A DNA stretch of 64,000 nucleotides, taken from positions 26,813,101 through 26,877,100 of the forward strand of contig OY804578.1 in NCBI GenBank assembly GCA_963680875.1. Reading direction: 5' to 3'. The notes beneath the pieces were generated by a model. The model searched no databases, had not been told where the DNA came from, and saw nothing but the letters and a program-made list of their open reading frames with translations. This DNA is from Bathymodiolus brooksi (lineage: Eukaryota > Mollusca > Bivalvia > Mytilida > Modiolidae). A program made the position numbers and the translations under genes. Positions 49,939 through 63,681 of this stretch are shown here, one piece after another; the stretch's first letter is position 1; the number at the start of each line of letters is the position of its first letter.

Positions 49939-51655
49939 AGGAATTGCATCTGTAGATCTATATACAAAAACTTATTTTATGCCTTAAACTACATAATTTA
50001 TGGGGTTAAAGCATGAATTAACAAAATTAAGAATGATGTGAACTCATTTTATGGGACGAAAAAAAGGGGGGTGCTAAATGTAAACATTTCATAGTATTTA
50101 GCTATTAAATATAAAACTGAGGCATATATATGTGTAGAAATTGCGTATTATGTTAGAAATTAGCTTAATAACTGTAATATATAAGAGAATAGGTAAGTTT
50201 TGGTATATTACACAGTCTGAACTCAACAGCTGTAAATGGAGATGTTTTCATTAAAAATCTTCAAGGGGGTACCTTTGCATTTGAACACTTATACTTGCAA
50301 ATATTAGACAGCCACATACCTTATGAGGTTTTTTGTGGTTGATATTGCCTAAGGAATAGAAATAAAGCCAATAAAGGGTTAGAGAAGCAAGTTTTGTTGC
50401 TCTTTAGGTGTCAAACCAGTAATTCAACCAATCAGAGCTAAGAACATATACAAAAGTAGTCCCTTTTAAAGAAAAAAGTTCCTTTCACTTTGTTGTATTG
50501 TGACAGATATTGAATGGAATGGAATAATTAAATTGCTAATTGAAGTTAAATGTATAAGGATTATTTTGAGCCCAAATTTGATTGATTTAGTTGTATTTTA
50601 ATATGGATATGGAGGATTTGATGCATGACCTATAAATAGGGAATTTCTGGGGGATGACAGAGCTATTTTTAGAGTAGGTATTTTCCATAGCCTGGCATTT
50701 CACTGCAAGACTTTAAACATGGCCTGATATTTTGACAGAACGTAGAGGAATCATGGACGTTTCAGAAAATGCATGGTCTTCGAAAGGTTAAACTTAAGAT
50801 AAAATGGCCAGGTAGGCTCGAAAAAACACAAATTTAGTAGAAAACCTTAAAGAAATTAATTATAGGTTTCACACCTTAAGTTAAAAAACATCAAATTGAA
50901 ATTTTGTTGCTATCATGTTCAAATTAGCCTAATAATGTCACAACAGACACAGAGTGACATTTTTCATACAAAAATGTTACAAAATGCATTGTGGTGTCAG
51001 ATTACATGGTCAAAATGCATGTTATGTAATATTTTGGAATATTGCTCCCAAACACTGGATATACATGGACAGAGGGTATTGCAACTCATTTTATTTTTAT
51101 TTATGACTTTATAATTATTGGGAATATGTTATTGAATGTGTTTTTGCAGTAGAAGGGCATATAATATTGAAAATATGGTTGATATTAAGAATTTAAAAAA
51201 TTTCATCATGCAGCAGTTTGTTGACTTCAAATATAGAATATGGCGATATCATGATTGGATTTTTTTCAATCCTACAAATTTGTCCTGGTAAATTTTTATA
51301 GTTTCAGTTAGAATACATGTACAATGTACTCATAAAATAATATAAGGCTATAGAAAGCAGTTTTAATTGAAAACTATGTGGTAAAAACCGGGTAATTTAA
51401 GTGATCCCAGAAAAATTATTCTGACTGCTTAGCATTTTCTGTAAATTTTTCAAATTGTCAATTTGGATTTCATGTTTTAGAGTATTATTTGGCTGTAACA
51501 GTACATTTGAACATCCAGCTTACTTAAACAGTGGGAAAAATGATGTGGAAGCATATATTTATTGAGTTTTGGGGGAAATTATAGTTTTGTACCATAAGAA
51601 ATTCCAAAACTTGAATATCAATAAATCATATTTTTGCATATTTGATGGAATTAGA
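49939..51655 (+). repeat. Satellite unit 30 (1717 bp), G6TG type
   Basis: G6TG with GCGTA; no duplication; GTAGGC. Appears identical to unit 31. Confidence 0.97.
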
Positions 51656-53372
51656 AGGAATTGCATCTGTAGATCTATATACAAAAACTTATTTTATGCC
51701 TTAAACTACATAATTTATGGGGTTAAAGCATGAATTAACAAAATTAAGAATGATGTGAACTCATTTTATGGGACGAAAAAAAGGGGGGTGCTAAATGTAA
51801 ACATTTCATAGTATTTAGCTATTAAATATAAAACTGAGGCATATATATGTGTAGAAATTGCGTATTATGTTAGAAATTAGCTTAATAACTGTAATATATA
51901 AGAGAATAGGTAAGTTTTGGTATATTACACAGTCTGAACTCAACAGCTGTAAATGGAGATGTTTTCATTAAAAATCTTCAAGGGGGTACCTTTGCATTTG
52001 AACACTTATACTTGCAAATATTAGACAGCCACATACCTTATGAGGTTTTTTGTGGTTGATATTGCCTAAGGAATAGAAATAAAGCCAATAAAGGGTTAGA
52101 GAAGCAAGTTTTGTTGCTCTTTAGGTGTCAAACCAGTAATTCAACCAATCAGAGCTAAGAACATATACAAAAGTAGTCCCTTTTAAAGAAAAAAGTTCCT
52201 TTCACTTTGTTGTATTGTGACAGATATTGAATGGAATGGAATAATTAAATTGCTAATTGAAGTTAAATGTATAAGGATTATTTTGAGCCCAAATTTGATT
52301 GATTTAGTTGTATTTTAATATGGATATGGAGGATTTGATGCATGACCTATAAATAGGGAATTTCTGGGGGATGACAGAGCTATTTTTAGAGTAGGTATTT
52401 TCCATAGCCTGGCATTTCACTGCAAGACTTTAAACATGGCCTGATATTTTGACAGAACGTAGAGGAATCATGGACGTTTCAGAAAATGCATGGTCTTCGA
52501 AAGGTTAAACTTAAGATAAAATGGCCAGGTAGGCTCGAAAAAACACAAATTTAGTAGAAAACCTTAAAGAAATTAATTATAGGTTTCACACCTTAAGTTA
52601 AAAAACATCAAATTGAAATTTTGTTGCTATCATGTTCAAATTAGCCTAATAATGTCACAACAGACACAGAGTGACATTTTTCATACAAAAATGTTACAAA
52701 ATGCATTGTGGTGTCAGATTACATGGTCAAAATGCATGTTATGTAATATTTTGGAATATTGCTCCCAAACACTGGATATACATGGACAGAGGGTATTGCA
52801 ACTCATTTTATTTTTATTTATGACTTTATAATTATTGGGAATATGTTATTGAATGTGTTTTTGCAGTAGAAGGGCATATAATATTGAAAATATGGTTGAT
52901 ATTAAGAATTTAAAAAATTTCATCATGCAGCAGTTTGTTGACTTCAAATATAGAATATGGCGATATCATGATTGGATTTTTTTCAATCCTACAAATTTGT
53001 CCTGGTAAATTTTTATAGTTTCAGTTAGAATACATGTACAATGTACTCATAAAATAATATAAGGCTATAGAAAGCAGTTTTAATTGAAAACTATGTGGTA
53101 AAAACCGGGTAATTTAAGTGATCCCAGAAAAATTATTCTGACTGCTTAGCATTTTCTGTAAATTTTTCAAATTGTCAATTTGGATTTCATGTTTTAGAGT
53201 ATTATTTGGCTGTAACAGTACATTTGAACATCCAGCTTACTTAAACAGTGGGAAAAATGATGTGGAAGCATATATTTATTGAGTTTTGGGGGAAATTATA
53301 GTTTTGTACCATAAGAAATTCCAAAACTTGAATATCAATAAATCATATTTTTGCATATTTGATGGAATTAGA
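51656..53372 (+). repeat. Satellite unit 31 (1717 bp), G6TG type
   Basis: G6TG with GCGTA; no duplication; GTAGGC. Adjacent apparent duplicate of unit 30. Confidence 0.97.
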
Positions 53373-55089
53373 AGGAATTGCATCTGTAGATCTATATACA
53401 AAAACTTATTTTATGCCTTAAACTACATAATTTATGGGGTTAAAGCATGAATTAACAAAATTAAGAATGATGTGAACTCATTTTATGGGACGAAAAAAAG
53501 GGGGGGGCTAAATGTAAACATTTCATAGTATTTAGCTATTAAATATAAAACTGAGGCATATATATGTGTAGAAATTGCTTATTATGTTAGAAATTAGCTT
53601 AATAACTGTAATATATAAGAGAATAGGTAAGTTTTGGTATATTACACAGTCTGAACTCAACAGCTGTAAATGGAGATGTTTTCATTAAAAATCTTCAAGG
53701 GGGTACCTTTGCATTTGAACACTTATACTTGCAAATATTAGACAGCCACATACCTTATGAGGTTTTTTGTGGTTGATATTGCCTAAGGAATAGAAATAAA
53801 GCCAATAAAGGGTTAGAGAAGCAAGTTTTGTTGCTCTTTAGGTGTCAAACCAGTAATTCAACCAATCAGAGCTAAGAACATTTACAAAAGTAGTCCCTTT
53901 TAAAGAAAAAAGTTCCTTTCACTTTGTTGTATTGTGACAGATATTGAATGGAATGGAATAATTAAATTGCTAATTGAAGTTAAATGTATAAGGATTATTT
54001 TGAGCCCAAATTTGATTGATTTAGTTGTATTTTAATATGGATATGGAGGATTTGATGCATGACCTATAAATAGGGAATTTCTGGGGGATGACAGAGCTAT
54101 TTTTAGAGTAGGTATTTTCCATAGTCTGGCATTTCACTGCAAGACTTTAAACATGGCCTGATATTTTGACAGAACGTAGAGGAATCATGGACGTTTCAGA
54201 AAATGCATGGTCTTCGAAAGGTTAAACTTAAGATAAAATGGCCAGGTAGGCTCGAAAAAACACAAATTTAGTAGAAAACCTTAAAGAAATTAATTATAGG
54301 TTTCACACCTTAAGTTAAAAAACATCAAATTGAAATTTTGTTGCTATCATGTTCAAATTAGCCTAATAATGTCACAACAGACACAGAGTGACATTTTTCA
54401 TACAAAAATGTTACAAAATGCATTGTGGTGTCAGATTACATGGTCAAAATGCATGTTATGTAATATTTTGGAATATTGCTCCCAAACACTGGATATACAT
54501 GGACAGAGGGTATTGCAACTCATTTTATTTTTATTTATGACTTTATAATTATTGGGAATATGTTATTGAATGTGTTTTTGCAGTAGAAGGGCATATAATA
54601 TTGAAAATATGGTTGATATTAAGAATTTAAAAAATTTCATCATGCAGCAGTTTGTTGACTTCAAATATAGAATATGGCGATATCATGATTGGATTTTTTT
54701 CAATCCTACAAATTTGTCCTGGTAAATTTTTATAGTTTCAGTTAGAATACATGTACAATGTACTCATAAAATAATATAAGGCTATAGAAAGCAGTTTTAA
54801 TTGAAAACTATGTGGTAAAAACCGGGTAATTTAAGTGATCCCAGAAAAATTATTCTGACTGCTTAGCATTTTCTGTAAATTTTTCAAATTGTCAATTTGG
54901 ATTTCATGTTTTAGAGTATTATTTGGCTGTAACAGTACATTTGAACATCCAGCTTACTTAAACAGTGGGAAATATGATGTGGAAGCATATATTTATTGAG
55001 TTTTGGGGGAAATTATAGTTTTGTACCATAAGAAATTCCAAAACTTGAATATCAATAAATCATATTTTTGCATATTTGATGGAATTAGA
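53373..55089 (+). repeat. Satellite unit 32 (1717 bp)
   Basis: G8; GCTTA; no duplication. Private changes: A to T at 53882, C to T at 54125 and A to T at 54973. Confidence 0.97.
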
Positions 55090-56806
55090 AGGAATTGCAT
55101 CTGTAGATCTATATACAAAAACTTATTTTATGCCTTAAACTACATAATTTATGGGGTTAAAGCATGAATTAACAAAATTAAGAATGATGTGAACTCATTT
55201 TATGGGACGAAAAAAAGGGGGGGGCTAAATGTAAACATTTCATAGTATTTAGCTATTAAATATAAAACTGAGGCATATATATGTGTAGAAATTGCTTATT
55301 ATGTTAGAAATTAGCTTAATAACTGTAATATATAAGAGAATAGGTAAGTTTTGGTATATTACACAGTCTGAACTCAACAGCTGTAAATGGAGATGTTTTC
55401 ATTAAAAATCTTCAAGGGGGTACCTTTGCATTTGAACACTTATACTTGCAAATATTAGACAGCCACATAGCCTTATGAGGTTTTTTGTGGTTGATATTGC
55501 CTAAGGAATAGAAATAAAGCCAATAAAGGGTAAGAGAAGCAAGTTTTGTTGCTCTTTAGGTGTCAAACCAGTAATTCAACCAATCAGAGCTAAGAACATA
55601 TACAAAAGTAGTCCCTTTTAAAGAAAAAAGTTCCTTTCACTTTGTTGTATTGTGACAGATATTGAATGGAATGGAATAATTAAATTGCTAATTGAAGTTA
55701 AATGTATAAGGATTATTTTGAGCCCAAATTTGATTGATTTAGTTGTATTTTAATATGGATATGGAGGATTTGATGCATGATCTATAAATAGGGAATTTCT
55801 GGGGGATGACAGAGCTATTATTAGAGTAGGTATTTTCCATAGCCTGGCATTTCACTGCAAGACTTTAAACATGGCCTGATATTTTGACAGAACGTAGAGG
55901 AATCATGGACGTTTCAGAAAATGCATGGTCTTCGAAAGGTTAAACTTAAGATAAAATGGCCAGGTAGGCTCGAAAAAACACAAATTTAGTAGAAAACCTT
56001 AAAGAAATTAATTATAGGTTTCACACCTTAAGTTAAAAACATCAAATTGAAATTTTGTTGCTATCATGTTCAAATTAGCCTAATAATGTCACAACAGACA
56101 CAGAGTGACATTTTTCATACAAAAATGTTACAAAATGCATTGTGGTGTCAGATTACATGGTCAAAATGCATGTTATGTAATATTTTGGAATATTGCTCCC
56201 AAACACTGGATATACATGGACAGAGGGTATTGCAACTCATTTTATTTTTATTTATGACTTTATAATTATTGGGAATATGTTATTGAATGTGTTTTTGCAG
56301 TAGAAGGGCATATAATATTGAAAATATGGTTGATATTAAGAATTTAAAAAATTTCATCATGCAGCAGTTTGTTGACTTCAAATATAGAATATGGCGATAT
56401 CATGATTGGATTTTTTTCAATCCTACAAATTTGTCCTGGTTAATTTTTATAGTTTCAGTTAGAATACATGTACAATGTACTCATAAAATAATATAAGGCT
56501 ATAGAAAGCAGTTTTAATTGAAAACTATGTGGTAAAAACCGGGTAATTTAAGTGATCCCAGAAAAATTATTCTGACTGCTTAGCATTTTCTGTAAATTTT
56601 TCAAATTGTCAATTTGGATTTCATGTTTTAGAGTATTATTTGGCTGTAACAGTACATTTGAACATCCAGCTTACTTAAACAGTGGGAAAAATGATGTGGA
56701 AGCATATATTTATTGAGTTTTGGGGGAAATTATAGTTTTGTACCATAAGAAATTCCAAAACTTGAATATCAATAAATCATATTTTTGCATATTTGATGGA
56801 ATTAGA
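55090..56806 (+). repeat. Satellite unit 33 (1717 bp), most diverged
   Basis: G8; no duplication. Changes seen: inserted G at 55470, T to A at 55532, C to T at 55781, T to A at 55820, one A lost from the A-run near 56034-56039, and A to T at 56441 (GGTTAAT, shared with unit 27). The insertion and deletion cancel, so its length equals that of its neighbours. Confidence 0.96.
56287..56496 (+). other. Stop-loss extended short frame in unit 33 (69 codons)
   Basis: The same frame is 51 codons in other units. Here A to T at 56441 converts the TAA stop after the Trp codon (TGG TAA) to TTA, and the frame runs 18 codons further, ending just before 56496. It is drift in the most diverged unit, not a gene; no domain is recognisable. 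Confidence 0.75.
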
Positions 56807-58523
56807 AGGAATTGCATCTGTAGATCTATATACAAAAACTTATTTTATGCCTTAAACTACATAATTTATGGGGTTAAAGCATGAATTAACAAAATTAAGA
56901 ATGATGTGAACTCATTTTATGGGACGAAAAAAAGGGGGGTGCTAAATGTAAACATTTCATAGTATTTAGCTATTAAATATAAAACTGAGGCATATATATG
57001 TGTAGAAATTGCGTATTATGTTAGAAATTAGCTTAATAACTGTAATATATAAGAGAATAGGTAAGTTTTGGTATATTACACAGTCTGAACTCAACAGCTG
57101 TAAATGGAGATGTTTTCATTAAAAATCTTCAAGGGGGTACCTTTGCATTTGAACACTTATACTTGCAAATATTAGACAGCCACATACCTTATGAGGTTTT
57201 TTGTGGTTGATATTGCCTAAGGAATAGAAATAAAGCCAATAAAGGGTTAGAGAAGCAAGTTTTGTTGCTCTTTAGGTGTCAAACCAGTAATTCAACCAAT
57301 CAGAGCTAAGAACATATACAAAAGTAGTCCCTTTTAAAGAAAAAAGTTCCTTTCACTTTGTTGTATTGTGACAGATATTGAATGGAATGGAATAATTAAA
57401 TTGCTAATTGAAGTTAAATGTATAAGGATTATTTTGAGCCCAAATTTGATTGATTTAGTTGTATTTTAATATGGATATGGAGGATTTGATGCATGACCTA
57501 TAAATAGGGAATTTCTGGGGGATGACAGAGCTATTTTTAGAGTAGGTATTTTCCATAGCCTGGCATTTCACTGCAAGACTTTAAACATGGCCTGATATTT
57601 TGACAGAACGTAGAGGAATCATGGACGTTTCAGAAAATGCATGGTCTTCGAAAGGTTAAACTTAAGATAAAATGGCCAGGTAGGCTCGAAAAAACACAAA
57701 TTTAGTAGAAAACCTTAAAGAAATTAATTATAGGTTTCACACCTTAAGTTAAAAAACATCAAATTGAAATTTTGTTGCTATCATGTTCAAATTAGCCTAA
57801 TAATGTCACAACAGACACAGAGTGACATTTTTCATACAAAAATGTTACAAAATGCATTGTGGTGTCAGATTACATGGTCAAAATGCATGTTATGTAATAT
57901 TTTGGAATATTGCTCCCAAACACTGGATATACATGGACAGAGGGTATTGCAACTCATTTTATTTTTATCTATGACTTTATAATTATTGGGAATATGTTAT
58001 TGAATGTGTTTTTGCAGTAGAAGGGCATATAATATTGAAAATATGGTTGATATTAAGAATTTAAAAAATTTCATCATGCAGCAGTTTGTTGACTTCAAAT
58101 ATAGAATATGGCGATATCATGATTGGATTTTTTTCAATCCTACAAATTTGTCCTGGTAAATTTTTATAGTTTCAGTTAGAATACATGTACAATGTACTCA
58201 TAAAATAATATAAGGCTATAGAAAGCAGTTTTAATTGAAAACTATGTGGTAAAAACCGGGTAATTTAAGTGATCCCAGAAAAATTATTCTGACTGCTTAG
58301 CATTTTCTGTAAATTTTTCAAATTGTCAATTTGGATTTCATGTTTTAGAGTATTATTTGGCTGTAACAGTACATTTGAACATCCAGCTTACTTAAACAGT
58401 GGGAAAAATGATGTGGAAGCATATATTTATTGAGTTTTGGGGGAAATTATAGTTTTGTACCATAAGAAATTCCAAAACTTGAATATCAATAAATCATATT
58501 TTTGCATATTTGATGGAATTAGA
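56807..58523 (+). repeat. Satellite unit 34 (1717 bp), G6TG type
   Basis: G6TG with GCGTA; no duplication. Private T to C at 57969 changes Phe to Ser in the short ORF. Confidence 0.97.
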
Positions 58524-60240
58524 AGGAATTGCATCTGTAGATCTATATACAAAAACTTATTTTATGCCTTAAACTACATAATTTATGGGGTTAAAGCATG
58601 AATTAACAAAATTAAGAATGATGTGAACTCATTTTATGGGACGAAAAAAAGGGGGGGGCTAAATGTAAACATTTCATAGTATTTAGCTATTAAATATAAA
58701 ACTGAGGCATATATATGTGTAGAAATTGCTTATTATGTTAGAAATTAGCTTAATAACTGTAATATATAAGAGAATAGGTAAGTTTTGGTATATTACACAG
58801 TCTGAACTCAACAGCTGTAAATGGAGATGTTTTCATTAAAAATCTTCAAGGGGGTACCTTTGCATTTGAACACTTATACTTGCAAATATTAGACAGCCAC
58901 ATACCTTATGAGGTTTTTTGTGGTTGATATTGCCTAAGGAATAGAAATAAAGCCAATAAAGGGTTAGAGAAGCAAGTTTTGTTGCTCTTTAGGTGTCAAA
59001 CCAGTAATTCAACCAATCAGAGCTAAGAACATATACAAAAGTAGTCCCTTTTAAAGAAAAAAGTTCCTTTCACTTTGTTGTATTGTGACAGATATTGAAT
59101 GGAATGGAATAATTAAATTGCTAATTGAAGTTAAATGTATAAGGATTATTTTGAGCCCAAATTTGATTGATTTAGTTGTATTTTAATATGGATATGGAGG
59201 ATTTGATGCATGACCTATAAATAGGGAATTTCTGGGGGATGACAGAGCTATTTTTAGAGTAGGTATTTTCCATAGCCTGGCATTTCACTGCAAGACTTTA
59301 AACATGGCCTGATATTTTGACAGAACGTAGAGGAATCATGGACGTTTCAGAAAATGCATGGTCTTCGAAAGGTTAAACTTAAGATAAAATGGCCAGGTAG
59401 GCTCGAAAAAACACAAATTTAGTAGAAAACCTTAAAGAAATTAATTATAGGTTTCACACCTTAAGTTAAAAAACATCAAATTGAAATTTTGTTGCTATCA
59501 TGTTCAAATTAGCCTAATAATGTCACAACAGACACAGAGTGACATTTTTCATACAAAAATGTTACAAAATGCATTGTGGTGTCAGATTACATGGTCAAAA
59601 TGCATGTTATGTAATATTTTGGAATATTGCTCCCAAACACTGGATATACATGGACAGAGGGTATTGCAACTCATTTTATTTTTATTTATGACTTTATAAT
59701 TATTGGGAATATGTTATTGAATGTGTTTTTGCAGTAGAAGGGCATATAATATTGAAAATATGGTTGATATTAAGAATTTAAAAAATTTCATCATGCAGCA
59801 GTTTGTTGACTTCAAATATAGAATATGGCGATATCATGATTGGATTTTTTTCAATCCTACAAATTTGTCCTGGTAAATTTTTATAGTTTCAGTTAGAATA
59901 CATGTACAATGTACTCATAAAATAATATAAGGCTATAGAAAGCAGTTTTAATTGAAAACTATGTGGTAAAAACCGGGTAATTTAAGTGATCCCAGAAAAA
60001 TTATTCTGACTGCTTAGCATTTTCTGTAAATTTTTCAAATTGTCAATTTGGATTTCATGTTTTAGAGTATTATTTGGCTGTAACAGTACATTTGAACATC
60101 CAGCTTACTTAAACAGTGGGAAAAATGATGTGGAAGCATATATTTATTGAGTTTTGGGGGAAATTATAGTTTTGTACCATAAGAAATTCCAAAACTTGAA
60201 TATCAATAAATCATATTTTTGCATATTTGATGGAATTAGA
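58524..60240 (+). repeat. Satellite unit 35 (1717 bp)
   Basis: Plain type with G8; GCTTA; no duplication; no private change noticed. Confidence 0.97.
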
Positions 60241-61960
60241 AGGAATTGCATCTGTAGATCTATATACAAAAACTTATTTTATGCCTTAAACTACATAATT
60301 TATGGGGTTAAAGCATGAATTAACAAAATTAAGAATGATGTGAACTCATTTTATGGGACGAAAAAAAGGGGGGGGGGGCTAAATGTAAACATTTCATAGT
60401 ATTTAGCTATTAAATATAAAACTGAGGCATATATATGTGTAGAAATTGCTTATTATGTTAGAAATTAGCTTAATAACTGTAATATATAAGAGAATAGGTA
60501 AGTTTTGGTATATTACACAGTCTGAACTCAACAGCTGTAAATGGAGATGTTTTCATTAAAAATCTTCAAGGGGGTACCTTTGCATTTGAACACTTATACT
60601 TGCAAATATTAGACAGCCACATACCTTATGAGGTTTTTTGTGGTTGATATTGCCTAAGGAATAGAAATAAAGCCAATAAAGGGTTAGAGAAGCAAGTTTT
60701 GTTGCTCTTTAGGTGTCAAACCAGTAATTCAACCAATCAGAGCTAAGAACATATACAAAAGTAGTCCCTTTTAAAGAAAAAAGTTCCTTTCACTTTGTTG
60801 TATTGTGACAGATATTGAATGGAATGGAATAATTAAATTGCTAATTGAAGTTAAATGTATAAGGATTATTTTGAGCCCAAATTTGATTGATTTAGTTGTA
60901 TTTTAATATGGATATGGAGGATTTGATGCATGACCTATAAATAGGGAATTTCTGGGGGATGACAGAGCTATTTTTAGAGTAGGTATTTTCCATAGCCTGG
61001 CATTTCACTGCAAGACTTTAAACATGGCCTGATATTTTGACAGAACGTAGAGGAATCATGGACGTTTCAGAAAATGCATGGTCTTCGAAAGGTTAAACTT
61101 AAGATAAAATGGCCAGGTAGGCTCGAAAAAACACAAATTTAGTAGAAAACCTTAAAGAAATTAATTATAGGTTTCACACCTTAAGTTAAAAAACATCAAA
61201 TTGAAATTTTGTTGCTATCATGTTCAAATTAGCCTAATAATGTCACAACAGACACAGAGTGACATTTTTCATACAAAAATGTTACAAAATGCATTGTGGT
61301 GTCAGATTACATGGTCAAAATGCATGTTATGTAATATTTTGGAATATTGCTCCCAAACACTGGATATACATGGACAGAGGGTATTGCAACTCATTTTATT
61401 TTTATTTATGACTTTATAATTATTGGGAATATGTTATTGAATGTGTTTTTGCAGTAGAAGGGCATATAATATTGAAAATATGGTTGATATTAAGAATTTA
61501 AAAAATTTCATCATGCAGCAGTTTGTTGACTTCAAATATAGAATATGGCGATATCATGATTGGATTTTTTTCAATCCTACAAATTTGTCCTGGTAAATTT
61601 TTATAGTTTCAGTTAGAATACATGTACAATGTACTCATAAAATAATATAAGGCTATAGAAAGCAGTTTTAATTGAAAACTATGTGGTAAAAACCGGGTAA
61701 TTTAAGTGATCCCAGAAAAATTATTCTGACTGCTTAGCATTTTCTGTAAATTTTTCAAATTGTCAATTTGGATTTCATGTTTTAGAGTATTATTTGGCTG
61801 TAACAGTACATTTGAACATCCAGCTTACTTAAACAGTGGGAAAAATGATGTGGAAGCATATATTTATTGAGTTTTGGGGGAAATTATAGTTTTGTACCAT
61901 AAGAAATTCCAAAACTTGAATATCAATAAATCATATTTTTGCATATTTGATGGAATTAGA
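60241..61960 (+). repeat. Satellite unit 36 (1720 bp)
   Basis: Plain type with G11. Differs from unit 35 apparently only in G-run length. Confidence 0.97.
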
Positions 61961-63681
61961 AGGAATTGCATCTGTAGATCTATATACAAAAACTTATTTT
62001 ATGCCTTAAACTACATAATTTATGGGGTTAAAGCATGAATTAACAAAATTAAGAATGATGTGAACTCATTTTATGGGACGAAAAAAAGGGGGGGGGGGGC
62101 TAAATGTAAACATTTCATAGTATTTAGCTATTAAATATAAAACTGAGGCATATATATGTGTAGAAATTGCTTATTATGTTAGAAATTAGCTTAATAACTG
62201 TAATATATAAGAGAATAGGTAAGTTTTGGTATATTACACAGTCTGAACTCAACAGCTGTAAATGGAGATGTTTTCATTAAAAATCTTCAAGGGGGTACCT
62301 TTGCATTTGAACACTTATACTTGCAAATATTAGACAGCCACATACCTTATGAGGTTTTTTGTGGTTGATATTGCCTAAGGAATAGAAATAAAGCCAATAA
62401 AGGGTTAGAGAAGCAAGTTTTGTTGCTCTTTAGGTGTCAAACCAGTAATTCAACCAATCAGAGCTAAGAACATATACAAAAGTAGTCCCTTTTAAAGAAA
62501 AAAGTTCCTTTCACTTTGTTGTATTGTGACAGATATTGAATGGAATGGAATAATTAAATTGCTAATTGAAGTTAAATGTATAAGGATTATTTTGAGCCCA
62601 AATTTGATTGATTTAGTTGTATTTTAATATGGATATGGAGGATTTGATGCATGACCTATAAATAGGGAATTTCTGGGGGATGACAGAGCTATTTTTAGAG
62701 TAGGTATTTTCCATAGCCTGGCATTTCACTGCAAGACTTTAAACATGGCCTGATATTTTGACAGAACGTAGAGGAATCATGGACGTTTCAGAAAATGCAT
62801 GGTCTTCGAAAGGTTAAACTTAAGATAAAATGGCCAGGTAGGCTCGAAAAAACACAAATTTAGTAGAAAACCTTAAAGAAATTAATTATAGGTTTCACAC
62901 CTTAAGTTAAAAAACATCAAATTGAAATTTTGTTGCTATCATGTTCAAATTAGCCTAATAATGTCACAACAGACACAGAGTGACATTTTTCATACAAAAA
63001 TGTTACAAAATGCATTGTGGTGTCAGATTACATGGTCAAAATGCATGTTATGTAATATTTTGGAATATTGCTCCCAAACACTGGATATACATGGACAGAG
63101 GGTATTGCAACTCATTTTATTTTTATTTATGACTTTATAATTATTGGGAATATGTTATTGAATGTGTTTTTGCAGTAGAAGGGCATATAATATTGAAAAT
63201 ATGGTTGATATTAAGAATTTAAAAAATTTCATCATGCAGCAGTTTGTTGACTTCAAATATAGAATATGGCGATATCATGATTGGATTTTTTTCAATCCTA
63301 CAAATTTGTCCTGGTAAATTTTTATAGTTTCAGTTAGAATACATGTACAATGTACTCATAAAATAATATAAGGCTATAGAAAGCAGTTTTAATTGAAAAC
63401 TATGTGGTAAAAACCGGGTAATTTAAGTGATCCCAGAAAAATTATTCTGACTGCTTAGCATTTTCTGTAAATTTTTCAAATTGTCAATTTGGATTTCATG
63501 TTTTAGAGTATTATTTGGCTGTAACAGTACATTTGAACATCCAGCTTACTTAAACAGTGGGAAAAATGATGTGGAAGCATATATTTATTGAGTTTTGGGG
63601 GAAATTATAGTTTTGTACCATAAGAAATTCCAAAACTTGAATATCAATAAATCATATTTTTGCATATTTGATGGAATTAGA
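61961..63681 (+). repeat. Satellite unit 37 (1721 bp)
   Basis: Plain type with G12. Same length as unit 1 but without unit 1's private A. Confidence 0.97.

Noticed and set aside
56287..56496. A distinct 69-codon gene present only in unit 33
   Set aside because: It is the standard 51-codon frame lengthened by one stop-codon mutation (TAA to TTA).
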